Shown: positions 7,116 to 14,000 of the stretch, piece by piece
How positions within the stretch are numbered: the stretch's first letter is position 1
How the letters are laid out: each line of letters starts with the position of its first letter
Assembly (NCBI GenBank): GCA_900757195.1
Contig: CAAEMZ010000037.1
Span: forward strand, 1 to 19,116
From: Lachnospiraceae bacterium
Lineage (GTDB): Bacteria; Bacillota; Clostridia; Lachnospirales; Lachnospiraceae
Direction: 5' to 3'
Length of the DNA: 19,116 nt
Program-made: the position numbers and the translations under genes
Notes under the pieces: generated by a model
The model's input: only the letters and a program-made list of their open reading frames with translations
Database searches by the model: none
Told to the model about the DNA's origin: nothing

Positions 7116-8048
7116 TCAGGGTATATTTTCCAGCTCGCTGGCATCAAATTCAATATCCGGAAGCAGTTCAAAATAGAAGTCTGAATAGATTTGTGTCAGT
7201 GCGTCAATGCACTGCATCTGGGCGATTTTAAAACGGGTCAGGGAAATCTCATCTTTTTCGAAGGTGAGATAGACGCTGATCCACAGTTTTCTTCCGGTAC
7301 GCACGATATCGTAGGCGATATCCGAATAGTTGTAGGGCTGGAGAATCGGATCGACGGTGTCTTTAATTTCCTGAATGGTTTCTTCTTCCGGAGGAATGAG
7401 CATCAGATCACGGACGCCGGAAATTACGGTTTTGATCGGAACCGGAATCATAATCAACGAAAGTGTGATCGTGATGATCTGGTCCAGGTATGGAATAACC
7501 GGTTTGAACCATTCAAAAGGAAGAATGACCGGAAATAAAAAGGCGGCTGTCATACCGAGAGAAATCAGGCTGTCCATCTGCCAGCCTTCCATTTCAACGG
7601 TGACGATCGGTGAATTCAGGCTTCTGTTTTTTCGCCTCAGATACACGGAAACGATCACGCCGAGAACGCAGGCGGAAAATTCAAAACAGGCGACGGTGTT
7701 AAAAGAAATCATATGGCCGCCATGAAGCAGAAGGTTGATATTATTGGCGATCAGACCGATCGTAACAGCGGTCATGGTGATCCCCTTGACAACGACAAAA
7801 AGGGTTTCAACCTGCATATAGCCAAAAGGCCGGTCTTCATTGGAAGGCTTGTACAGCAGCGGAATGAGAAAAATGGACGGAAGGAGCATGAAAAATTCAA
7901 TACCGTCATAAACAGCATCCAGAAGGACGGCCTGGGAACTTGTATAAATAGCCATGACCAGCTCTAAAATGACAAAAACTAAGTTGCCGTACAATGAAAC
8001 GGTCATTGCGGATTTTTCTTTTTTGGGTGATTTTCTTCCTACGTGCAT
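7116..8048 (-). CDS. Cation diffusion facilitator (CDF) family transporter
   Basis: 310 residues from the ATG at 8048-8046, chosen because CGGAGG (8060-8055) lies 6 bases upstream; a longer TTG-start version to 8126 has no ribosome binding site. The protein has about six hydrophobic segments and the CDF signatures SSQAVLLDAVYDGIEFF (metal-site Asp44 and Asp48 in TM2) and DRPFGYMQVETL after it. A cytosolic C-terminal domain of about 95 residues follows. The usual role is proton-driven export of Zn2+, Mn2+ or related divalent metals. The TM5 site is unusual: D159 is kept in EGWQMDSLIS, but the residue four before it, usually His or Asp, is Gly155. It may belong to the less-studied COG3965-like branch. 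The metal cannot be predicted safely. Confidence 0.85.
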   Translation of the reverse strand: MHVGRKSPKKEKSAMTVSLYGNLVFVILELVMAIYTSSQAVLLDAVYDGIEFFMLLPSIFLIPLLYKPSNEDRPFGYMQVETLFVVVKGITMTAVTIGLIANNINLLLHGGHMISFNTVACFEFSACVLGVIVSVYLRRKNRSLNSPIVTVEMEGWQMDSLISLGMTAAFLFPVILPFEWFKPVIPYLDQIITITLSLIMIPVPIKTVISGVRDLMLIPPEEETIQEIKDTVDPILQPYNYSDIAYDIVRTGRKLWISVYLTFEKDEISLTRFKIAQMQCIDALTQIYSDFYFELLPDIEFDASELENIP

Positions 8049-8054
8049 GGGAAA

Positions 8055-8060
8055 CCTCCG
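8055..8060 (-). promoter_or_regulatory. Ribosome binding site that sets the CDF start
   Basis: CGGAGG on the minus strand lies 6 bases before the ATG at 8048-8046. It shows that the 26 extra codons reaching 8126 in the same frame are not translated. Confidence 0.8.
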
Positions 8061-8168
8061 AATATGGCTGAGATAAGTCGCCGGATGATTTAAAAATAAC
8101 AGGTCTATTGTATCAAAAATTTTCAAAAAAGGGAATAAAAATGAAAAAACCGGATGAATTAAAAAAGA

Positions 8169-8197
8169 TTGTTTCTATTCGGCAAAAAAGGTATAAT
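8169..8197 (+). promoter_or_regulatory. Promoter of the nitroreductase gene
   Basis: TTGTTT (8169-8174), a 17-bp spacer and a consensus TATAAT (8192-8197) lie 36 bp upstream of the start codon in AT-rich DNA. Confidence 0.75.
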
Positions 8198-8233
8198 AAA
8201 AATAATCTGTATTATTAGCGGGAGGAAATCAGT

Positions 8234-8761
8234 ATGATTCTTAAAAATGAAACGATTGAAGCGATTTTAACACGGCGGAGCATCCGCAGTTTTTCTGAGA
8301 CACCGGTTTCAAAGGATATCCTTGAAACCCTTGCGGAGTGCGGACGTCATGCGCCGAGCGGCATGGGTCTTCAGACATGGAAGTTTACAGTGGTGACGAA
8401 TGGGGCTGTGATCCGGGAAATCTGCCGCATCGTTGAAAAGGAACTGGACCGTCCGGGGTATGACATGTACCGTCCGACGGCGCTCATTATCCCGTCCAAC
8501 GAGAAGTCAAGTCCTTACGGACCGGAAGATAATGCCTGCGCCCTCGAAAACATTTTTCTGGCAGCCCGTTCCCTGGGCGTGGGTTCTGTATGGATTAACC
8601 AGCTTCGGAATATTTGCGATGTGCCGGAGCTTCGGAGTCTTTTTAACCGGATGGAGATTCCGGCAGACCATGTGGTTTTCGGTATTGCGGCCCTGGGTTA
8701 TCCGGCGGATGGGTTTCCTGGAGATAAAGAGCGAAAAGGTATTGTTCACTGGGCTGAATAA
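8234..8761 (+). CDS. Nitroreductase family FMN-dependent oxidoreductase
   Basis: 175 residues, at the short end of the family. The N-terminal part carries the FMN-phosphate binding signature (TRRSIRSFSETPVSKDILETLAECGRHAPSGMGLQTWKF): R14-R-S-I-R for the phosphate and APSG...QTWKF at the dimer interface. The segment ENIFLAARSLGVGSVWINQL is the second conserved block, and the protein ends with FGIAALGYPADGFPGDKERK, the usual VAIGYP-type strand. Such enzymes are homodimers that use NAD(P)H to reduce nitro compounds, quinones or flavins; the natural substrate is unknown. GGGAGG lies 7 bp before the start. It has its own promoter and terminator. Confidence 0.92.
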   Translation: MILKNETIEAILTRRSIRSFSETPVSKDILETLAECGRHAPSGMGLQTWKFTVVTNGAVIREICRIVEKELDRPGYDMYRPTALIIPSNEKSSPYGPEDNACALENIFLAARSLGVGSVWINQLRNICDVPELRSLFNRMEIPADHVVFGIAALGYPADGFPGDKERKGIVHWAE

Positions 8762-8777
8762 AAAATTTTCAAGAAAG

Positions 8778-8808
8778 ATAAACTTCCTATTGCGGGAGTT
8801 TATTTTTT
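8778..8808 (+). terminator. Terminator after the nitroreductase gene
   Basis: Arms ATAAACTTCC (8778-8787) and GGGAGTTTAT (8794-8803) pair over 10 bp with one G-T wobble and a 6-base loop. TTTTT follows at 8804-8808. The carB -35 candidate lies inside its loop and right arm. Confidence 0.75.
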
Positions 8809-8818
8809 CATGTATAAT
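8790..8818 (+). promoter_or_regulatory. Promoter of carB, overlapping the upstream terminator
   Basis: A consensus TATAAT (8813-8818) lies 47 bp before carB. At 17 bp upstream is TTGCGG (8790-8795), which matches only the TTG of a -35 box. No pyrimidine attenuator is recognisable in the short leader. Confidence 0.6.
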
Positions 8819-8865
8819 ATCTGGTAATAAATTTACAAAATTCTACAAAATTAGGAGGAATAACG

Positions 8866-11800
8866 ATGTCTCAGAGAAAAGATATCCACAAAGTGCTGAT
8901 TATCGGTTCTGGCCCGATTATTATCGGACAGGCGTGTGAATTTGACTATTCAGGAACACAGGCATGTAAAGCTCTTAGAAAATTAGGTTATGAAATTGTG
9001 TTGGTAAACTCCAATCCGGCAACGATTATGACGGACCCGGAGACTGCTGACGTTACTTATATTGAACCGCTGAATGTTGAACGCATTGAGCAGATTATTG
9101 CGAAAGAAAGACCGGATGCATTGTTACCAAATCTTGGAGGACAGTCGGGTCTTAATTTATGTTCTGAGCTTGCAAAAGCCGGAATTCTTGAAAAATATAA
9201 CGTTGAAGTTATCGGTGTTCAGGTAGATGCCATCGAACGTGGCGAAGACCGTATGGAATTTAAAAAGACGATGGAAAGCCTCGGCATTGAGATGGCGAAA
9301 AGTGAAGTTGCCTACTCCGTTGATGATGCCCTGAGAATTGCAGATGAACTGGGATATCCGGTAGTTCTGCGTCCGGCATACACGATGGGCGGCGCCGGCG
9401 GCGGTCTCGTTTATAATGTCGAAGAATTAAAGACCGTATGTGCCAGAGGTCTTCAGGCCAGCCTTGTCGGCGAAGTGCTTGTTGAAGAGTCTATCCTCGG
9501 ATGGGAAGAACTGGAACTGGAAGTTGTCCGCGATGCGGATAACAACATGATTACGGTATGTTTCATTGAAAACATAGACCCTCTGGGCGTTCATACCGGC
9601 GACTCCTTCTGTGCGGCTCCGATGCTGACGATTCCTGAAAGCGTTCAGAAACGTCTGCAGGAGAAATCCTATAAAATCGTTGAATCCATCCAGGTTATCG
9701 GCGGTACCAACGTACAGTGGGCCCATGATCCGGTGACAGACCGTGATATCATTATTGAAATCAACCCGAGAACATCCCGTTCCTCCGCTCTGGCATCCAA
9801 GGCAACCGGTTTCCCGATCGCTCTCGTTTCTGCGATGCTGGCTTCCGGTCTGACACTGGCAGATATCCCTTGCGGAAAATATGGAACCCTCGATAAATAT
9901 GTTCCGGACGGCGATTATGTTGTAATTAAGTTTGCACGCTGGGCTTTTGAAAAGTTCAAAGGTGTTGAAGATAAACTCGGTACTCAGATGCGCGCGGTCG
10001 GCGAAGTGATGAGCATTGGTAAAACCTATAAAGAAGCATTCCAGAAAGCGATCCGAAGCCTTGAAACCGGACGTTACGGTCTGGGTCACGCCAAAGATTT
10101 TGATACAAAATCCAAAGATGAACTTCTCAGAATGTTGATGACACCATCCAGCGAGCGTCATTTCATTATGTACGAAGCGCTGAGAAAAGGTGCAACCGTG
10201 GATGAAATCTTTGATATTACCAAAGTAAAACATTACTTCATTGAACAGATGAAAGAGCTTGTGGAAGAAGAAGAAGCTCTGGCAGCCTGCAAAGGCCAGC
10301 TTCCTTCGGATGAAGCGCTGACTTCCGCCAAGAAAAATGGTTTCTCCGATAAATATCTGAGCCAGATTCTGGATGTGGAAGAAGATGCCGTACGGGAACG
10401 CCGTATTGCTATCGGCGTGGAAGAAGCCTGGGAAGGCGTTCATGTCAGCGGAACCGAAGACAGCGCTTATTATTATTCCACATATAATGCACCGGACAAA
10501 AATCCGGTAAGCAATGAAAAACCGAAGATTATGATTTTAGGCGGCGGACCAAACCGTATCGGTCAGGGTATTGAATTTGACTACTGCTGCGTACACGCAT
10601 CCCTCGCACTGAAAAAGCTCGGATTTGAAACGATCATCGTAAACTGTAATCCTGAAACAGTTTCTACAGATTACGATACTTCGGATAAACTTTACTTCGA
10701 ACCATTAACACTGGAAGACGTTTTAAGCATCTATAAAAAGGAAAAACCGGTCGGCGTGATCGCACAGTTTGGCGGACAGACACCGCTGAATCTCGCAAAT
10801 GCGCTGGAAGCCAACGGCGTTAAGATTCTCGGAACGGCGCCGGCAGTCATCGATCTGGCAGAAGACCGTGACTTATTCCGTGCGATGATGGATAAGCTGG
10901 AAATTCCGATGCCGGAATCCGGAATGGCGGTGACGGTTGAAGATGCTCTGGAAATCGCTGAAAAAATCGGTTACCCGGTCATGGTGCGCCCATCCTACGT
11001 TCTCGGCGGACGCGGTATGGAAGTCGTTTATGATGCAGAGAGCATGGTCGGTTATATGAAGGCCGCTGTAGGTGTGACACCGGACCGTCCGATTCTGATC
11101 GACCGTTTCCTCGGTCATGCGACAGAATGTGAAGCGGATGCCATCAGTGATGGTACCCACGCTTTTGTTCCTGCGGTTATGGAACATATCGAGCTTGCCG
11201 GCGTTCATTCCGGTGACTCCGCATGTATCATTCCATCCAAACATCTTTCCGAAGAAAATGTTCAGACGATTAAAGAATATACACGCAGAATCGCAGAAGA
11301 AATGCATGTTAAAGGTCTTATGAACATGCAGTATGCAATTGAAAACGGCAAAGTATTTGTGCTTGAGGCAAATCCGAGAGCATCCCGTACAGTGCCGCTG
11401 GTATCCAAGGTATGTAATATCCGTATGGTACCGCTGGCTATCGACATTGTTACGGCAGAGCTGACCGGAAGACCGTCACCGGTGCCGGCGCTGAAAGAAC
11501 AGCACATTCCTTACTATGGTGTTAAAGAAGCGGTATTCCCGTTCAATATGTTCCAGGAAGTTGACCCGGTACTCGGACCGGAAATGCGTTCCACCGGTGA
11601 GGTTCTCGGACTTTCCAAATCTGCCGGTGAAGCCTTCTACAAGACGCAGGAGGCAACCCAGTCCAAGCTTCCGCTGAGCGGCACCGTGCTGATTACCGTA
11701 TGTAATAAGGATAAGCCGGAAGTTGTTGAAGTTGCCAGAGAATTTGCGGAAAACGGATTCAAGATCCTTGCATCGAAGAATACCTGCCGTGTAATCAACG

Positions 11801-12090
11801 AAGCGGGTATCGAAGCAGAAGTTGTCAACAAACTTCAGGAAGGCCGTCCGAATATGCTCGACCTGATTATGAACGGTAAGATTGATTTAGTTATCAATAC
11901 ACCGGTTGGTCAGGAAAGAAAAGCGGATGACAGTTATCTGCGTAAAGCGGCAATTAAGAAAAAAGTGCCATATATGACCACCATGGCTGCAGCAAAGGCA
12001 TCTGCCAGCGGTATCAGCTATGTGAGAAAATACGGCAGCAGCGAAGTAAAATCACTTCAGGAATTACATGCTGAAATTAAAGACAAATAA
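8866..12090 (+). CDS. carB: Carbamoyl-phosphate synthase large subunit
   Basis: 1074 residues, the normal full length (E. coli CarB has 1073). It makes carbamoyl phosphate from bicarbonate, ammonia delivered by the CarA glutaminase and two ATP, for pyrimidine and arginine synthesis. Both homologous halves are intact: the N-terminal carboxyphosphate half (KVLIIGSGPIIIGQACEFDYSG; RPAYTMGGAGGG; EINPRTSRSSAL), a helical oligomerisation region (about 400-550), and the C-terminal carbamoyl-phosphate half (MILGGGPNRIGQGIEFDYCC; RPSYVLGGRGMEVVY; EANPRASRTVPL). A C-terminal MGS-type allosteric domain follows (about 940-1074). TAGGAGG precedes the ATG. It stands alone between a promoter and a terminator, with no carA adjacent. 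Its arginine codons are mostly CGT and AGA, unlike the CGG-rich neighbours, which suggests high expression. Confidence 0.98.
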   Translation: MSQRKDIHKVLIIGSGPIIIGQACEFDYSGTQACKALRKLGYEIVLVNSNPATIMTDPETADVTYIEPLNVERIEQIIAKERPDALLPNLGGQSGLNLCSELAKAGILEKYNVEVIGVQVDAIERGEDRMEFKKTMESLGIEMAKSEVAYSVDDALRIADELGYPVVLRPAYTMGGAGGGLVYNVEELKTVCARGLQASLVGEVLVEESILGWEELELEVVRDADNNMITVCFIENIDPLGVHTGDSFCAAPMLTIPESVQKRLQEKSYKIVESIQVIGGTNVQWAHDPVTDRDIIIEINPRTSRSSALASKATGFPIALVSAMLASGLTLADIPCGKYGTLDKYVPDGDYVVIKFARWAFEKFKGVEDKLGTQMRAVGEVMSIGKTYKEAFQKAIRSLETGRYGLGHAKDFDTKSKDELLRMLMTPSSERHFIMYEALRKGATVDEIFDITKVKHYFIEQMKELVEEEEALAACKGQLPSDEALTSAKKNGFSDKYLSQILDVEEDAVRERRIAIGVEEAWEGVHVSGTEDSAYYYSTYNAPDKNPVSNEKPKIMILGGGPNRIGQGIEFDYCCVHASLALKKLGFETIIVNCNPETVSTDYDTSDKLYFEPLTLEDVLSIYKKEKPVGVIAQFGGQTPLNLANALEANGVKILGTAPAVIDLAEDRDLFRAMMDKLEIPMPESGMAVTVEDALEIAEKIGYPVMVRPSYVLGGRGMEVVYDAESMVGYMKAAVGVTPDRPILIDRFLGHATECEADAISDGTHAFVPAVMEHIELAGVHSGDSACIIPSKHLSEENVQTIKEYTRRIAEEMHVKGLMNMQYAIENGKVFVLEANPRASRTVPLVSKVCNIRMVPLAIDIVTAELTGRPSPVPALKEQHIPYYGVKEAVFPFNMFQEVDPVLGPEMRSTGEVLGLSKSAGEAFYKTQEATQSKLPLSGTVLITVCNKDKPEVVEVAREFAENGFKILASKNTCRVINEAGIEAEVVNKLQEGRPNMLDLIMNGKIDLVINTPVGQERKADDSYLRKAAIKKKVPYMTTMAAAKASASGISYVRKYGSSEVKSLQELHAEIKDK

Positions 12091-12106
12091 TCAATGATCG
12101 GCAAAG

Positions 12107-12145
12107 GGGCAGAAATCATTTGAAAATGGATTTCTGCCCTTTTTT
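12107..12145 (+). terminator. Terminator of carB
   Basis: GGGCAGAAATC (12107-12117) and GATTTCTGCCC (12129-12139) form an 11-bp perfect stem with an 11-base loop, extended outward by A-T pairs, and a run of six T (12140-12145) follows. It begins 17 bp after the stop codon. Confidence 0.93.
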
Positions 12146-12146
12146 C

Positions 12147-12175
12147 TTGGCTGAACGGGCTGAATAGAGTATACT
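12147..12175 (+). promoter_or_regulatory. Promoter of the rsmH-like gene
   Basis: TTGGCT (12147-12152), a 17-bp spacer and TATACT (12170-12175) start directly after the carB terminator T-run and 46 bp before the coding sequence. Confidence 0.7.
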
Positions 12176-12220
12176 GGGTATGAACATCATATAAAGGATG
12201 AAAGGATTCGATAAGACCAT

Positions 12221-13267
12221 ATGGAAAATCAGGAAGTAAAACATCAGCGGCGCGTGCGTTATAAGGGCACCCATCCGCGGAATTATCATGAAAAATATAA
12301 AGAATTAAACCCGGAAAAATACGGAGATACGGTAGCGAAGGTCATCCGGAAGGGAAGTACCCCGGCGGGAATGCACATTTCCATCTGTGTAAAAGAAATT
12401 TTAGACTTTTTTGACATTCAGCCGGGACAGAAAGGGCTGGATGCCACGCTGGGCTATGGCGGACATACGCTGGAAATGTTAAAGCGCCTGAAGGGCGAGG
12501 GCCATATCTTTGGGCTGGATGTGGACCCGATTGAATCAGCAAAAACAAAGGAGCGTCTGGAAAAGCAGGGCTATGGACCGGATATGCTGACGGTGAAGCT
12601 GTTGAATTTTGCCAATATTGACCAGGTCGGGGCAGAAGAAGGGCCTTTTGATTTTGTTCTGGCAGATCTGGGGGTGTCTTCCATGCAGATTGATAATCCG
12701 GACCGGGGATTTTCTTATAAGATTGACGGACCACTGGATTTGCGTCTGAATCCTCAGAAAGGGATGACGGCGGCGGAGCGCCTGAAAGTATGTGATACCG
12801 AAGAACTGGCGGGGATGCTGATGGAAAACGCGGATGAACCCTATGCCCAGGAAATCGCATCGGCAGTCATTTCCGAAATCCGGCGGGGAAATCCGATGGA
12901 TACCACACGGCAGCTCCGGGAAGTCATCGAGAAAACCCTTGCGTTTATTCCGGAAAAAGAACGGAAGGAAGCGGTGAAAAAGTCCTGTCAGCGGTCATTT
13001 CAGGCCCTTCGGATCGATGTGAACAGCGAATTCGAGGTTCTGTACCAGTTTCTGGAAAAACTTCCGGATGTATTGAAAGACGGCGGAAAGGCAGCCATTC
13101 TGACCTTTCATTCGGGAGAGGACCGTCTTGTGAAGAAATCTTTCAAGCAGCTTTATAAACAAGGCGTTTACCGCGAGATTTCCAAAGATGTCATCCGTCC
13201 GTCCGCAGAGGAATGTAATCGGAACAGCCGTGCCCGTTCCACAAAAATGCGCTGGGCAATTAAGTAA
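12221..13267 (+). CDS. rsmH: RsmH-like 16S rRNA (cytosine-1402-N4) methyltransferase, divergent paralogue
   Basis: 348 residues. RsmH/MraW uses SAM to methylate N4 of C1402 in the 16S decoding centre. Visible family motifs: SAM loop DATLGYGGHT (74-83; usually GTLGGGGHS), FGLDVDP (97-103), FDFVLADLGVSSMQIDNPDRGFSY, DLRLNP, RSFQALRIDVNSE, ILTFHSGEDRLVKKSFK (usually ISFHSLEDR) and the end IRPSAEECNRNSRARSTKMR. It differs from the cell-division-cluster form by a basic N-terminal extension of about 45 residues, the altered SAM and HS-EDR motifs, and loss of the HPAT-type segment (KKSCQ here). Its neighbours are not mraZ, ftsL or pbp genes. This fits the second RsmH type known from several Clostridia. 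The ribosome binding site is weak (AAAGGA, 14 bp away), but an upstream in-frame stop at 12212 excludes a longer form. Confidence 0.88.
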   Translation: MENQEVKHQRRVRYKGTHPRNYHEKYKELNPEKYGDTVAKVIRKGSTPAGMHISICVKEILDFFDIQPGQKGLDATLGYGGHTLEMLKRLKGEGHIFGLDVDPIESAKTKERLEKQGYGPDMLTVKLLNFANIDQVGAEEGPFDFVLADLGVSSMQIDNPDRGFSYKIDGPLDLRLNPQKGMTAAERLKVCDTEELAGMLMENADEPYAQEIASAVISEIRRGNPMDTTRQLREVIEKTLAFIPEKERKEAVKKSCQRSFQALRIDVNSEFEVLYQFLEKLPDVLKDGGKAAILTFHSGEDRLVKKSFKQLYKQGVYREISKDVIRPSAEECNRNSRARSTKMRWAIK

Positions 13268-13280
13268 AAGGAGCAGAACG

Positions 13281-13961
13281 ATGATTAAAGCATGTATTTT
13301 TGACCTGGACGGCACCCTGGCGGATACGCTGGAATCGATGGCTGTGAGCACGAATAAAGTGTTGAAGCCTCTGGGCTATGGCCCCCTTCCGACGGAAAAT
13401 TTCCGATATTATGCGGGGGACGGCGCCCGGATGCTTGTGCAGCGGGCGCTGACAGATGCCGGAGACAGGGAACTGGTTCATCTGGATTCGGCTTATGCGG
13501 CTTACAGTGAAATTTTCAGCAAAGACTGTACCTATAAGGTGACCGTCTTTGACGGTATGCGGCAGACGCTGGAAACATTGAAGGCGATGGGCATGAAGCT
13601 GGCGGTGCTTTCCAATAAGCCCCACGCCCAGACAAAGGAGGTTATCCGGACGCTGTTTGGAGACGGCCTGTTTGACTGGGTACAGGGGCAGCAGGAGGGA
13701 ATCGAAAAGAAGCCGGACCCATCGGGGGCTCTGGCAATTGCAAAGGTTTTCGGTGTGAACACGGAAGCATGCATGTACATTGGGGATACGAATGTCGACA
13801 TGCAGACGGGCAACCGGGCCGGGATGTTTACGGTCGGCGTGCTCTGGGGATTTCGTACACGACAGGAGCTGATGGAAAATCATGCCCATGCCCTTGCGGA
13901 GAAGCCGGAGGATTTAATCCGCCTCTGCGGTTGCAAAACAGAGAAGAAAGATTTAAAATAA
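13281..13961 (+). CDS. HAD hydrolase, phosphoglycolate-phosphatase-like
   Basis: 226 residues from the ATG at 13281, set by AAAGGAG (13267-13273) and 13 bp after the rsmH-like stop. All HAD motifs are present: I, FDLDGT with Asp8 nucleophile and Asp10; II, LSNK with Ser111; III, KKPDP with Lys144; IV, GDTNVDM (168-174). Residues about 16-85 are a helical C1 cap. The pattern IEKKPDP plus GDTNVDMQTGNRAGM is that of the Gph/PGP group, which removes 2-phosphoglycolate or similar phosphoesters. The exact substrate cannot be told from sequence; clean-up phosphatase is a fair reading. It is probably co-transcribed with the rsmH-like gene and perhaps with asnB, 39 bp downstream. Confidence 0.92.
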   Translation: MIKACIFDLDGTLADTLESMAVSTNKVLKPLGYGPLPTENFRYYAGDGARMLVQRALTDAGDRELVHLDSAYAAYSEIFSKDCTYKVTVFDGMRQTLETLKAMGMKLAVLSNKPHAQTKEVIRTLFGDGLFDWVQGQQEGIEKKPDPSGALAIAKVFGVNTEACMYIGDTNVDMQTGNRAGMFTVGVLWGFRTRQELMENHAHALAEKPEDLIRLCGCKTEKKDLK

Positions 13962-13987
13962 GAATTGTTTTTTCACATACTAGATTT

Positions 13988-13992
13988 GGAGG
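13988..13992 (+). promoter_or_regulatory. Ribosome binding site that sets the asnB start
   Basis: GGAGG lies 8 bases before the ATG at 14001. This start places Cys at position 2, as glutaminase chemistry requires, and rules out a TTG start at 13965. Confidence 0.85.
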
Positions 13993-14000
13993 CGATAAAA

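Noticed and set aside
9427..10443. A 338-codon open frame on the opposite strand inside carB
   Set aside because: carB is full length and conserved throughout; the antisense frame is His/Phe/Asn-rich, lacks any recognisable domain and is a codon-use shadow.
12199..12240. A 13-codon reading frame just before and overlapping the rsmH-like start, a possible leader peptide
   Set aside because: Its AGG sits directly against the ATG, too close for use, and the peptide has no run of regulatory codons. Chance is the simpler reading.
13962..14000. A T-box or other leader for asnB
   Set aside because: Only 39 bp separate the HAD stop from asnB, which is too short for a T-box, and no specifier or antiterminator sequence is seen.
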